Positions 24,534-33,688 of a stretch of 64,000 bases of DNA are shown one piece after another; positions within the stretch are counted from its first letter, which is position 1; the number at the start of each line of letters is the position of its first letter. Under the pieces are notes generated by a model. It saw nothing but the letters and a program-made list of their open reading frames with translations. It did no database searches and had not been told where the DNA came from. Origin of the DNA: Alsobacter sp045348435 (GTDB lineage Bacteria; Pseudomonadota; Alphaproteobacteria; Rhizobiales; Beijerinckiaceae); contig NZ_CP157484.1 of NCBI RefSeq assembly GCF_045348435.1, positions 1,612,001-1,676,000 of the forward strand, in the 5' to 3' direction. Position numbers and translations under genes: made by a program.

Positions 24534-25826
24534 ATGAGGGCAGGCGCGGTCGAACCCAAAGCCGGCCCCCGCGGGACGCGGCCCTTCGCGGGCTTCGAGT
24601 GGATGGTGGCGGGCCGCTATCTGCGGGCCCGCCGGCGCGAGGGCTTCATCTCGGTGATCGCCGGCTTCTCCTTCGCCGGGATCATGCTGGGCGTCGCGAC
24701 GCTCATCATCGTGCTGTCGGTGATGAACGGCTTCCGCTCCGAGCTGCTGAACAAGATCGTGGGCATCAACGGCCACGTCTTCATCGCCGGCATCGACAAG
24801 CCGATGACGGACTTCGCCGAGGTCACCGACCAGGCCAACGCCGTCCGGGGCGTCAAATTCGCGTTCCCGATGGTGGAGGGGCAGGCGCTGGCCTCGTCCC
24901 CGAGCGCGGCCGCGGGCGTGCTGGTGCGCGGCGTGCGCGGGCAGGACATCACCCAGATCCCGGCCATCGGCGGCACCGTCCGGCAGGGCACGCTGGAGGG
25001 CTTCGACACGTCCGGCGGCGTCGCCATCGGCCGCCGCTTGGCCGAGCAGCTCTTCATCCGGCCGGGCGACACCATCACGCTCACCGCCCCCAAGGGCGCC
25101 GAGACGCCGTTCGGCGTCGCCCCGCGCATCAAGAGCTATCCGGTCGCGGCGGTGTTCGAGGTCGGCATGTCGGAGTTCGACGCCGGCTTCGTCTACATGC
25201 CTCTGACGGAGGCCCAGGCCTATTTCAACCGGGACAACGACGTCACCGCCATCGAGGTCTTCCTGTCGCGCCCCGACCAGATCGACGCCGTGAAGGCGGA
25301 GCTGGAGAAGTCGATCAGCCGGCCGATGATCCTGTCGGACTGGCGCCAGCGCAACAAGACGTTCTTCGGCGTGCTCGAGGTCGAGCGCAACGTCATGTTC
25401 CTCATCCTGATGCTGATCGTGCTGGTGGCGGCGCTGAACATCATCTCCGGCCTCATCATGCTGGTGAAGGACAAGAGCGCCGACATCGCCATCCTGCGCA
25501 CCATGGGGGCGACGCGCGGCGCGATCATGCGCATCTTCCTGATCACGGGCGCGGCGATCGGGGTGGTGGGCACCTTCGCGGGCTTCCTGCTGGGGCTGCT
25601 GGTCAGCATGAACGTGGAGACCATCCGGGCCTTCGTGTCGCGGATGACCAACACCAACCTGTTTCCGGCCGAGTTCTACTTCCTCAGCCGGCTGCCCTCC
25701 GAGGTCGACCCGCACGAGGTCGTCACCATCGTGACGCTGGCCCTCGTCCTGTCGCTGATCGCGACGCTCTATCCCTCGTGGCGCGCCGCCCGGCTCGATC
25801 CGGTCGAAGCGCTCCGGTACGAGTGA
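24534..25826 (+). CDS. lolC: lipoprotein-releasing ABC transporter permease (LolC/E family)
   Basis: Inner-membrane subunit of the complex that extracts outer-membrane lipoproteins for delivery to LolA. It has 430 residues: an N-terminal transmembrane helix (about 40-65), a large periplasmic MacB-like domain, and three C-terminal FtsX-type helices starting with NVMFLILMLIVLVAALNIIS. The signature FEWMVAGRYLRARRREGFIS near residue 20 is typical. Alphaproteobacteria often have a single LolF-type permease serving as a homodimer, which fits the lone permease here. lolD follows after 5 bp. Confidence 0.92.
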   Translation: MRAGAVEPKAGPRGTRPFAGFEWMVAGRYLRARRREGFISVIAGFSFAGIMLGVATLIIVLSVMNGFRSELLNKIVGINGHVFIAGIDKPMTDFAEVTDQANAVRGVKFAFPMVEGQALASSPSAAAGVLVRGVRGQDITQIPAIGGTVRQGTLEGFDTSGGVAIGRRLAEQLFIRPGDTITLTAPKGAETPFGVAPRIKSYPVAAVFEVGMSEFDAGFVYMPLTEAQAYFNRDNDVTAIEVFLSRPDQIDAVKAELEKSISRPMILSDWRQRNKTFFGVLEVERNVMFLILMLIVLVAALNIISGLIMLVKDKSADIAILRTMGATRGAIMRIFLITGAAIGVVGTFAGFLLGLLVSMNVETIRAFVSRMTNTNLFPAEFYFLSRLPSEVDPHEVVTIVTLALVLSLIATLYPSWRAARLDPVEALRYE

Positions 25827-25831
25827 CCGCG

Positions 25832-26524
25832 ATGGCCAAGGACGACTACCCGGCGCTCTATCTCTACCAGGTGCAGCGCCGCTTCAAGGAAGGCGCCGGC
25901 GCGCTGGAGATCCTGCGCGGGGCCGATCTCGCCGTCTGGGCCGGGCAGTCGGTCGCCCTGATCGCGCCGTCCGGGACGGGCAAGTCGACGTTGCTGCAGA
26001 TCGCCGGACTGCTGGAGAAGCCTGACGCCGGCGAGGTCTATCTCGACAAGGTCGGCACCGTGTCGCTGGCCGACGACGAGCGCACGGCGATGCGCCGCAA
26101 CGCCATTGGGTTCGTCTACCAGTCGCACCACCTCCTGCCGGAATTCACCGCGCTGGAGAACGTCATGCTGCCGCAGCTCATCCGCGGGCTCGCCCGGCGG
26201 GACGCGGCCGAGCGGGCGACCGGGCTCCTCACCTATCTGGGCCTGGGCGAGCGGCTGAAGCATCGCCCGGCCGAACTTTCCGGCGGCGAGCAGCAGCGCG
26301 TCGCGCTGGCCCGCGCCGTCGCCAATGCGCCGCGCGTTTTGCTGGCGGACGAGCCGACCGGCAACCTCGACCCGAAGACCTCGCGGCATGTGTTCGACAT
26401 CCTCACCCGGCTGGTGAAGGAGACGGGGCTCGCCGCCATCGTGGCGACCCACAACCTCGACCTCGCCTCCCAGATGGACCGGCGGGTCACCATCCGGGAC
26501 GGCGTCGTGGTCGAACTCGCCTGA
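25832..26524 (+). CDS. lolD: lipoprotein-releasing system ATP-binding protein
   Basis: ATPase of the Lol transporter, 230 residues from the ATG at 25832 (a GTG three codons earlier also fits). Walker A is APSGTGKST, the Q-loop VYQSHHLLPEFT, the ABC signature LSGGEQQRVALARA, Walker B VLLADEPTGNLD and the H-loop ATHNLD. It pairs with the permease directly upstream. A hairpin at 26532-26556 follows. Confidence 0.94.
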   Translation: MAKDDYPALYLYQVQRRFKEGAGALEILRGADLAVWAGQSVALIAPSGTGKSTLLQIAGLLEKPDAGEVYLDKVGTVSLADDERTAMRRNAIGFVYQSHHLLPEFTALENVMLPQLIRGLARRDAAERATGLLTYLGLGERLKHRPAELSGGEQQRVALARAVANAPRVLLADEPTGNLDPKTSRHVFDILTRLVKETGLAAIVATHNLDLASQMDRRVTIRDGVVVELA

Positions 26525-26531
26525 GGCGCTC

Positions 26532-26556
26532 CGCCCGGCGTTAACTCTGCCGGGCG
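26532..26556 (+). terminator. hairpin after lolD
   Basis: An 8-bp stem, CGCCCGGC at 26532-26539 and GCCGGGCG at 26549-26556, with a 9-base loop, eight bases after the lolD stop. It probably separates the proS-lolCD transcript from the SOS-boxed peptide gene downstream. Confidence 0.5.
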
Positions 26557-26626
26557 CCCCGATTAACCACCGAAGCAGGAGAGCTGCGCCTGAGGGCGCC
26601 ATCGTCGCAGAGCCCCGTTGCAAATT

Positions 26627-26641
26627 GAACAAAACAGGAAC
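26627..26641. promoter_or_regulatory. LexA (SOS) box, direct repeat GAAC-N7-GAAC
   Basis: GAAC at 26627-26630 and GAAC at 26638-26641 are separated by exactly seven bases. This is the alphaproteobacterial LexA recognition sequence (the other strand reads GTTC-N7-GTTC). It lies 33 bp before the start codon of a 31-codon gene, between a possible -35 (TTGCAA, 26618-26623) and the region about 17 bases further on, where bound LexA would block RNA polymerase. The match is exact at all eight defined positions. Confidence 0.78.
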
Positions 26642-26674
26642 ATGCTACGGTCATCGAGAGAACGGAGGCACATC

Positions 26675-26770
26675 ATGGTCCGTACGCTGATCGCCGACAT
26701 CGCCGAGCTCGCCGCCCTGGGCTCGTTCGCGGCCACCATCCTGGTCTGGGCCAACGCCTTCCCGGCCTGA
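26675..26770 (+). CDS. 31-aa single-pass membrane peptide under SOS control, SidA-like candidate
   Basis: Very small gene of 31 codons plus stop. Support comes from a strong ribosome site (GGAGG six bases before the ATG), a LexA box in its promoter, and a peptide that is mostly one transmembrane helix: IAELAALGSFAATILVWANA at about residues 9-28, after a short charged N-terminus (MVRTLIAD). In Caulobacter the SOS-induced division inhibitor SidA is a membrane peptide of 29 residues acting on FtsW/FtsN, so size, topology and control agree. Sequence identity to SidA was not tested. It lies between lolD and dnaE, with hairpins following. An ordinary small membrane protein not linked to division is the alternative. 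Confidence 0.68.
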   Translation: MVRTLIADIAELAALGSFAATILVWANAFPA

Positions 26771-26841
26771 GGATCGGCGCGGTCCGCGACGGGCCGGCCG
26801 CCCTGGCGGGGTGGCGCCGATGCAGCGGGGCGCCGGGAAAA

Positions 26842-26893
26842 GGGACGGGACCGTCCCTCGTCAACAGCCGCGGAGCGCGGTCCGCTGGACCGC
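26842..26893 (+). terminator. tandem hairpins in front of dnaE
   Basis: Two short dyads lie between the 31-codon gene and dnaE: GGGACG/CGTCCC (26842-26847 and 26852-26857, 4-base loop) and GCGGTCC/GGACCGC (26877-26883 and 26887-26893, 3-base loop). They may end the SOS transcript or structure the dnaE leader. No T-run is present. Confidence 0.35.
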
Positions 26894-26941
26894 ACCCGCG
26901 CGGGCGGCGAGAGTGCTGCGGCGGCGATGGGAGGCTTGAGC

Positions 26942-29900
26942 GTGAGTCGGGTTCTGGGCGATGTCGGCTTCGTGCACCTGCACGTGCACTCTTCCTTCTC
27001 GCTGCTGGAAGGCTCGCTGCGCATCGACGAGCTGAAGAAGCTCGCCATCAAGGACCGCATGCCGGCGCTGGCCCTGACGGACAGCAACAACCTGTTCGGC
27101 GCCCTGGAATTCTCCGAGAAGATGTCGGCCGCCGGCGTGCAGCCCATCACCGGCGTCGAGCTCTCCGTGGAGATGGGCGACGACAAACCGGGGAGGGGGC
27201 TGACGGTCCCGACCAGGCCCACTCTGGTGCTGTTGGCCGCCGACGCCGCCGGCTACGCCAACCTGATGCTCCTGGCCTCCCGCGCCTATATGGGACCGGC
27301 GCCCGGCGAGCCGCCGCATGTGCAGGTCGCCGAACTGCTCGCCTGCTCGCAGGGCCTGATCGCGCTGACGGGCGGACCTGACGGCCCCATCGACAAGGCC
27401 ATCGCGGCCGGACAGCTGGACCTTGCGGGCGCGCGGCTCGACATGCTGGCGCAGGCCTTCGGCGACAGGCTCTATGTCGAGGTCCAGCGCCACGGCGTCG
27501 ACAGCGAGCGCGGGGTGGAGAACGACCTTATCGATCTCGCCTACGCCCGGCGCCTGCCTTTGGTGGGGACGAACGAGCCCTATTTCCCGAAGCCCGACGA
27601 CTACGAGGCCCACGACGCCCTGCTGGCGATCGCTGACGGTCGGCTGGTGTCGGATCCGGAGCGGCGACGCGTCACCCCGGACCACGCGTTCAAGACGCGC
27701 GCCGAGATGGTGGAGATCTTCGGCGACCTGCCGGAGGCGGCGTCCAACACCATCGAGATCGCGATGCGCTGCAGCTATCGGCCGCGCACCGGCAAGCCGA
27801 TCCTGCCGCGCTTCACCACCGGCGACCACGAGGACCCCGCGCTGGTCGTGGCCGAGGAGGCGGCCGAGCTGCGCCGCCAGGCCCAGGAGGGCCTGACGCG
27901 CCGGATCGAGGCGCACGGAATCGCGCCGGGGCTCACCGAGGACGATTACCGCCAGCGGCTGGACTTCGAGCTCTCCGTGATCGAGCGGATGAAGTATCCG
28001 GGCTACTTCCTGATCGTCGCGGACTTCATCAAGTGGGCGAAGGCGCAGGACATCCCGGTGGGGCCCGGCCGCGGATCGGGCGCCGGCTCGCTGGTCGCCT
28101 ATGCGACGACCATCACCGACCTGGACCCGCTGCGCTTCGGCCTGCTGTTCGAGCGCTTCCTCAACCCCGAACGCGTGTCGATGCCCGACTTCGACGTCGA
28201 CTTCTGCCAGGATCGCCGCGAGGAGGTGATCCGCTACGTGCAGAAGCGTTACGGGCAGGACCGCGTGGCGCAGATCATCACCTTCGGTTCGCTGCTGGCC
28301 CGAGGCGTCATGCGCGACGTGGGGCGCGTGATGTCGATGTCCTACGGGCAGGTGGACAAGCTGACCAAGCTCGTGCCGCAGAACCCCGCCAACCCGGTGA
28401 CGCTGGCCCAGGCCATCGAGGGCGAGCCCAAGCTCCAGGCCGCCGCCGCCGAGGATCCGGTCGTCGCCCGCATGCTGGTGGTCGCGCAGAAGCTGGAAGG
28501 CCTCTACCGCCACGCCTCGACGCACGCCGCCGGCATCGTCATCGGAGACCGGCCGCTCGAGCAGATCGTGCCGCTCTACCGCGACCCGAAATCCGACATG
28601 CCGGTCACCCAGTTCAACATGAAGTGGGTGGAGCCGGCCGGGCTGGTGAAATTCGACTTCCTCGGTCTGAAGACCCTCACGGTCCTGAAGACGGCCGTGA
28701 ACCTCTTGAAGCAGCGCGGGATCGAGATCGACCTTTCCTCCATCCCGATCGACGACAAGAAGACCTTTGAGATGCTGGGGCGCGGCGAGACGGTCGCGGT
28801 GTTCCAGGTGGAATCGGCCGGCATGCGCAAGGCGCTGGTCGAGATGCGGGCCGACCGGTTCGAGGACATCATCGCCCTGGTGGCGCTGTACCGGCCGGGG
28901 CCCATGGCCAACATCCCGGTCTATTGCGCCCGCAAGCACGGCGATGAAGAGCCGGACTTCATGCACCCCAAGCTGGAGACGGTGCTGAAGGAGACGCAGG
29001 GCGTCATCATCTACCAGGAACAGGTGATGCAGATCGCCCAGATCCTGTCCGGCTATTCGCTCGGCGAGGCCGACCTGCTGCGCCGCGCCATGGGCAAGAA
29101 GATCAAGGCCGAGATGGAGGTGCAGCGCGTGCGCTTCGTCTCCGGCGCGGTCGAGCGCGGCGTCGACCGCCAGCAGGCCGACACGATCTTCGACCTCCTG
29201 GCCAAGTTCGCCGACTACGGCTTCAACAAGTCGCACGCCGCGGCCTACGCGCTGGTCGCCTACCAGACGGCCTATCTGAAGGCCAACTACCCGGTGGAGT
29301 TCCTGGCTGCGTCGATGACGCTGGACATGTCCAACACCGACAAGCTCTCCGAATTCCGGCGCGAGGCGCAGCGGCTCGGAATCCGGGTCGAGCCGCCCAG
29401 CCTCAACCGCTCAGGCGTCACCTTCGAGGTGCATCCGGACGGCGCGGGCGGCTACGCCATCCGCTATGCGCTGGCCGCCGTGAAGGGCGTGGGCGCGCAC
29501 GCCGTCGAGAGCCTGGTGGCGGCGCGCCGGGACGGGCCCTTCCGGGACATCTCCGATTTCGCCCGCCGTCTCAACCCGCGCCTGGCGAACAAGCGCACGC
29601 TGGAGAGCCTGATCGCGGCCGGCGCGCTGGACGAGCTCGACCCGGACCGGGCCCGCTGCATGGCGCTCCTCGACGGCGTCATGGCGCACGCCAACCGCGC
29701 CCAGGAGGAGGCGGCCGCCGGGCAGGCGGACATCTTCGGCAGCGCCGGCCATGTCGAGGTGATCCGCACGCCGCCCTACGAACCCTGGCTCGCCTCCGAG
29801 CGGCTGCAGCGCGAATATGACGCCATCGGCTTCTTCCTCACCGGCCATCCCCTCGACGAGTATGGCCACGTGCTGGAGCGGCTGCGCGTGCAGCGCTGGT

Positions 29901-30412
29901 CGGACTTCGCCCGCGCCGTGCGGGGCGGCGTCTCGATGGGGCGGGTCGCCGCCACGGTGCTCGACCGCAGCGAGCGGCGCACCAAGTCCGGATCCAAGAT
30001 GGGCATCTTCGCCCTCTCCGACCAGAGCGGACATTTCGAGGCGATCATCTTTTCCGAGGGCCTGAACCAGTATCGCGACCTGCTGGAGCCCGGCCGGGCC
30101 GTGGTGCTCACCTTGCAGGCTTCGGCCGAGGGCGACGAGGTGCGCGCGCGCATCGGCACGGCCGAACCGTTGGAGGTCGCGGCCGAGAAGCTGAAATCCT
30201 CGATGCGGGTGTTCCTGCGCGACGACAAGCCGGTCCGCAGCATCGCCGAGCGCCTGCGCGAGCGCGGCGACGGCGAGATCGCCCTGGTGCTGATGCTGGA
30301 GGACGGCCAGCGCGAGGTCGAGGTGAAGCTGCCGGGCCGCTACAAGGCGACGCCGCAGGTCGCCGGCGCGCTGAAGGCCGTGCCTGGCGTGGTGGCGGTC
30401 GAGTTCGCCTGA
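26942..30412 (+). CDS. dnaE: DNA polymerase III alpha subunit (replicative)
   Basis: Catalytic subunit of the replicative polymerase, 1156 residues from a GTG at 26942 that has GGGAGG seven bases upstream; an ATG at 26927 is in frame but poorly spaced. The PHP domain begins FVHLHVHSSFSLLEGSL. The palm has GPGRGSGAGSLVAY and the catalytic pair in PDFDVDFCQDRREEVI. Later come the FNKSHAAAYALVAYQTAYLK segment, helix-hairpin-helix regions and a C-terminal OB domain. Length and PHP motif indicate DnaE1, not the shorter SOS polymerase DnaE2, and no imuA or imuB is adjacent. Confidence 0.96.
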   Translation: MSRVLGDVGFVHLHVHSSFSLLEGSLRIDELKKLAIKDRMPALALTDSNNLFGALEFSEKMSAAGVQPITGVELSVEMGDDKPGRGLTVPTRPTLVLLAADAAGYANLMLLASRAYMGPAPGEPPHVQVAELLACSQGLIALTGGPDGPIDKAIAAGQLDLAGARLDMLAQAFGDRLYVEVQRHGVDSERGVENDLIDLAYARRLPLVGTNEPYFPKPDDYEAHDALLAIADGRLVSDPERRRVTPDHAFKTRAEMVEIFGDLPEAASNTIEIAMRCSYRPRTGKPILPRFTTGDHEDPALVVAEEAAELRRQAQEGLTRRIEAHGIAPGLTEDDYRQRLDFELSVIERMKYPGYFLIVADFIKWAKAQDIPVGPGRGSGAGSLVAYATTITDLDPLRFGLLFERFLNPERVSMPDFDVDFCQDRREEVIRYVQKRYGQDRVAQIITFGSLLARGVMRDVGRVMSMSYGQVDKLTKLVPQNPANPVTLAQAIEGEPKLQAAAAEDPVVARMLVVAQKLEGLYRHASTHAAGIVIGDRPLEQIVPLYRDPKSDMPVTQFNMKWVEPAGLVKFDFLGLKTLTVLKTAVNLLKQRGIEIDLSSIPIDDKKTFEMLGRGETVAVFQVESAGMRKALVEMRADRFEDIIALVALYRPGPMANIPVYCARKHGDEEPDFMHPKLETVLKETQGVIIYQEQVMQIAQILSGYSLGEADLLRRAMGKKIKAEMEVQRVRFVSGAVERGVDRQQADTIFDLLAKFADYGFNKSHAAAYALVAYQTAYLKANYPVEFLAASMTLDMSNTDKLSEFRREAQRLGIRVEPPSLNRSGVTFEVHPDGAGGYAIRYALAAVKGVGAHAVESLVAARRDGPFRDISDFARRLNPRLANKRTLESLIAAGALDELDPDRARCMALLDGVMAHANRAQEEAAAGQADIFGSAGHVEVIRTPPYEPWLASERLQREYDAIGFFLTGHPLDEYGHVLERLRVQRWSDFARAVRGGVSMGRVAATVLDRSERRTKSGSKMGIFALSDQSGHFEAIIFSEGLNQYRDLLEPGRAVVLTLQASAEGDEVRARIGTAEPLEVAAEKLKSSMRVFLRDDKPVRSIAERLRERGDGEIALVLMLEDGQREVEVKLPGRYKATPQVAGALKAVPGVVAVEFA

Positions 30413-30491
30413 GGGCAGGCGCCCGCCTTTTCCGGTGGACGCGCGGCGCGGGCCGATTCCCCGACTCGCGCGCATGCGCTATGCCAGACGC

Positions 30492-32288
30492 ATGATCCGT
30501 CCCTTTCTCGGCGTCGAGCGCTCCGCCACCGGCAGGCGTTGGCGCGACCGGCTGGACGACGCCGGCCAGGCCGCCGCCCTGGCGATCGTGCAGGAGCATG
30601 GCCTCGACGACGTGCTCGCCCGCGTCCTGGCGGGCCGCGGCGTCGCCGCCGTCGACGCCCCGGGGTTCCTGGAGCCCCGGCTGCGCACCCTGATGCCGGA
30701 CCCCTCGACGCTGATCGACATGGACGCCGCCGCCGCCAGGCTCGCCGACGCGGTCATGCGGCGCGAGAGCGTCGCCGTCTTCGGCGACTACGACGTCGAC
30801 GGCGCGGCCTCGTCGGCGCTGCTGGCCTCCTATCTGCAGGCCTGCGGGGTCCCGGTGCGGATCCACATCCCGGACCGGCTGATCGAGGGCTACGGCCCCA
30901 ACAGCGAGGCCATTCGCTCCTTGGCGGCGGCCGGCGCGACCCTGCTGGTCACGGTGGACTGCGGGACCACCAGCCACGAGCCGCTGGGCGAAGCACGACG
31001 GCTCGGCATGGACGCTGTGGTGATCGACCATCACCAGGCGCCCGAGGACCTGCCGCCGGCCGTCGCCATCGTCAATCCGAACCGCCAGGACGACCTGTCG
31101 GGCCTGGGCTCGCTCTGCGCCGCCGGCGTGGTCTTCGTCGCCCTCGTGGCGCTCAACCGCGAGCTGCGCCGCCGCGGCTTCTGGGCCAAGGGCGGCGAGC
31201 CCGACCTCATGGGCATGCTGGACCTCGTCGCCCTCGGCACGGTGGCGGACGTGGTGCCGCTCGTCGGGCTCAACCGCGCCTTCGTGCGCCAGGGCCTCGC
31301 CGTCATGAAGGCGCGCGGCCGCGTCGGCCTGCGCATGCTGGCGGATGTCGCGCGCCTCGACGGTCCGCCGCGCCCCTACCACCTGGGCTACCTGCTCGGC
31401 CCGCGCATCAACGCCGGCGGCCGCATCGGCGACGCGGCGCTGGGCGCGCGCCTGCTGATGAGCGAGGACGAGACGGAGGCCGGGACCATCGCGGCCACCC
31501 TCGACCGCCTCAACGGCGAGAGGCAGGTCATCGAGCAGGCCATGGTGGCCGAAGGGGAGGGGCTGGCGCTCGGCCAGGTCGGCGTGGACGAGGAGGGCGC
31601 GTCAGTGATCGCGGTCGGCTCCGACGCCTGGCACCCGGGCGTGGTCGGCCTTGTCGCCTCGCGCCTGAAGGAGCGCTTCGGCCGCCCGGCCTTCGCCTTC
31701 GCGTTCGGGGCGGACGGGCTCGGCGCCGGCTCGGCCCGCTCCGTCGCCGGGGTCGACATCGGCAAGGCCGTGCGGGCCGCGGTGGAGGCCGGCATCGCCG
31801 TCAAGGGCGGCGGCCACGCCATGGCGGCCGGCGCGACCCTGGCGCGCGAGCGCCTGCCCGACCTCGCCGCCTTCCTGGAGGAGCGCCTCTCGGACGCGGT
31901 CGCGCAGGCGCGGGCCGACAAGGGCCTGTCCATCGACGCCGCCATCACGGCGGGCGGCGCCAAGCTCGACCTCCTCGGCCGGATCGAGGCGGCCGGGCCC
32001 TTCGGGTCGGGCCATCCCGAGCCGACCTTCGCGCTGCCCTCGCACCGGCTCGTCGAGGCCGTCGAGGTAGGGCGCGGCCATGTCCGCGTGCGGCTCAAGT
32101 CCGGCGACGGCGCCACGCTGGACGGCATCGCCTTCCGGGCCGTGGGCCAGCCGCTCGGCAACGCGCTGTTCGAGTCGCGGGGCGAGGTGGTGCACGCCGC
32201 CGGCCAGCTCGCCGTCGACCGATGGCAGGGCGCCGAACGCGTGCAGCTGCGCCTCGCCGACATCGGCCGGCCGGCCGGTCGACCCTAG
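30492..32288 (+). CDS. recJ: single-stranded-DNA-specific exonuclease RecJ
   Basis: 5'-3' exonuclease acting in recombination and mismatch repair. It has 598 residues from the ATG at 30492, chosen because the two earlier ATGs add basic, unconserved residues. DHH-family motifs are complete: VAVFGDYDVDGAASSALL, TVDCGTTS, VVIDHHQAP, and the DHHA1 motif GGGHAMAAG. A C-terminal OB-like domain ends the protein. It overlaps the convergent DMT transporter by 4 bp. Confidence 0.94.
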   Translation: MIRPFLGVERSATGRRWRDRLDDAGQAAALAIVQEHGLDDVLARVLAGRGVAAVDAPGFLEPRLRTLMPDPSTLIDMDAAAARLADAVMRRESVAVFGDYDVDGAASSALLASYLQACGVPVRIHIPDRLIEGYGPNSEAIRSLAAAGATLLVTVDCGTTSHEPLGEARRLGMDAVVIDHHQAPEDLPPAVAIVNPNRQDDLSGLGSLCAAGVVFVALVALNRELRRRGFWAKGGEPDLMGMLDLVALGTVADVVPLVGLNRAFVRQGLAVMKARGRVGLRMLADVARLDGPPRPYHLGYLLGPRINAGGRIGDAALGARLLMSEDETEAGTIAATLDRLNGERQVIEQAMVAEGEGLALGQVGVDEEGASVIAVGSDAWHPGVVGLVASRLKERFGRPAFAFAFGADGLGAGSARSVAGVDIGKAVRAAVEAGIAVKGGGHAMAAGATLARERLPDLAAFLEERLSDAVAQARADKGLSIDAAITAGGAKLDLLGRIEAAGPFGSGHPEPTFALPSHRLVEAVEVGRGHVRVRLKSGDGATLDGIAFRAVGQPLGNALFESRGEVVHAAGQLAVDRWQGAERVQLRLADIGRPAGRP

Positions 32289-33274
32289 GACGGGTCCTGG
32301 GCCGCGGCCTTGCGGGCGAGCGCCTGCTCGCGCAGGAAGATGTAGAGCCCCGCCGCCACGATCACGGCCGAGCCGGCGAAGACGGCGGCCTCCGGCAGGT
32401 CGCCGAACACGAGCCAGCCCAGCAGCACCGCCCAGGCGATCTGCGTGTACTGGTAGGGCACCACGACCGCCGCCGACGCGAGCGCCAGCGCCCGGTTGAC
32501 GCAGATATGGGCGACGGTGGCCACCACGCCCAGCATGCCGAGCAGCAGGAAGTCCTTCGGCGTCGGCGTCACCCAGTGAAACGGCGCGGCGACGGCGCCG
32601 AAGGCGAGGGCGCCCAGCACCTGCCAGGTCACCAGCGTGACGCCGCTCGTCTGCCGCAGCCGGCGCGTCGTGATCATCAGCAGCGCGAACAGCAGGCTGC
32701 CCGCGACGGCCGTGAGGGCCGGCAGGCCGAAGGCCGCCTGCGACGGCCGCATGGCGATCACCACGCCCGCAAAGCCGACCAGCACGGCGGTCCAGCGCCG
32801 CCAGCCTACCTTCTCGCCGAGGAGGGGCCCGGCCAGCGCCGTCACCCAGATCGGCCCTGAGAGATAGAAGGTCACCACGTCGGCCAGCGGCAGATAGGCG
32901 ACGGCCCAGTAGAAGGCCGCGACCTCCAGGGTGGAGAAGACGATCCGCAGCAGCTGCAGCCCGGGGCGGGGCGGATTCAGGATCGGCCGTAGGCCCTCGC
33001 GGCGGATCATCGGCGCCAGGAGGACCAGCGCGAACAGGCTTCGGATCAGCAGCACCTGCCCGACGCTGTAGGTGGCCACCAGCCACTTGCCCATCACGTC
33101 GTTGCAGACGAACAGGAAGATGCCGACCAGCATCATCAGGATGCCGAGCCCGGGCGACCCCGCCGAATCGGCCGCCGGCCGACCCGCGGCCAGGACCTCC
33201 CGCGCGTTCCCCGCGCCCTCGTCGGGCGAAAGGCCTGCGCCCGCCGGGCGCCTCGCGCCAGCTCTCTCGTCCAC
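32285..33274 (-). CDS. DMT-superfamily transporter, EamA type
   Basis: Predicted inner-membrane exporter of 329 residues with ten hydrophobic segments arranged as two EamA repeats; the first helix begins about residue 42 (LGILMMLVGIFLFVCNDVMG). The start is GTG at 33274 and gives a 40-residue polar N-terminus; a shorter start is possible. Family members export amino acids, purines or other metabolites, and the substrate here is unknown. Convergent with recJ. Confidence 0.82.
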   Translation of the reverse strand: MDERAGARRPAGAGLSPDEGAGNAREVLAAGRPAADSAGSPGLGILMMLVGIFLFVCNDVMGKWLVATYSVGQVLLIRSLFALVLLAPMIRREGLRPILNPPRPGLQLLRIVFSTLEVAAFYWAVAYLPLADVVTFYLSGPIWVTALAGPLLGEKVGWRRWTAVLVGFAGVVIAMRPSQAAFGLPALTAVAGSLLFALLMITTRRLRQTSGVTLVTWQVLGALAFGAVAAPFHWVTPTPKDFLLLGMLGVVATVAHICVNRALALASAAVVVPYQYTQIAWAVLLGWLVFGDLPEAAVFAGSAVIVAAGLYIFLREQALARKAAAQDPS

Positions 33275-33376
33275 GGCGATCCTCTGCGTTCCCGGCCCTA
33301 TCCGATCGCCTGTCTAGTGGTTTATCGCCCGCTTGGGGAGGGTCCGGACCGCGGCCGCGGGCCTCGTCGAGAAGGC

Positions 33377-33405
33377 TTGTCGCCAGCCCCGATCCCGCCT
33401 ATAAG
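33377..33405 (+). promoter_or_regulatory. sigma-70-type promoter of tRNA-Glu
   Basis: TTGTCG at 33377-33382 and TATAAG at 33400-33405 with a 17-bp spacer. The -10 box ends 12 bp before the first tRNA base. Spacing and position suit a housekeeping promoter. Confidence 0.6.
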
Positions 33406-33417
33406 CCCCCTCGCGCT

Positions 33418-33493
33418 GCGCCCATCGTCTAGCGGTCTAGGACGTCGCCCTTTCACGGCGAAAACACGGGTTCGAGTCCCGTTGGGCGCGCCA
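33418..33493 (+). tRNA. tRNA-Glu (UUC)
   Basis: A 76-base cloverleaf with encoded CCA. The acceptor stem GCGCCCA (33418-33424) pairs with TGGGCGC (33483-33489), followed by G and CCA. The anticodon stem TCGCC/GGCGA encloses the loop CTTTCAC with anticodon TTC. The T arm is CGGGTTCGAGTCCCG. All stems close without mismatch. Confidence 0.97.
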
Positions 33494-33688
33494 CAGCCTC
33501 GGCCCGGGCGCCAGACCTCTCCGACACAGTCTTGAGGTTTCCCGACCGCCCGTTGCGGCGCGGCGTCTGATCGCGCCTCCGGGAGCAGCCTAAAGTCGTA
33601 ACAATCCGTTTGACACGTCCCGGACGCCATACAAGCATGCGCGCGCCGCCATGGAGGCGGGCGTTTCGCGATTGTAGGGAGTGAAGCC

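Noticed and set aside
26942..30412. dnaE as an SOS-inducible DnaE2 because of the nearby LexA box
   Set aside because: Length and PHP domain fit the replicative DnaE1, no imuA/imuB lies nearby, and hairpins separate it from the SOS-boxed gene.
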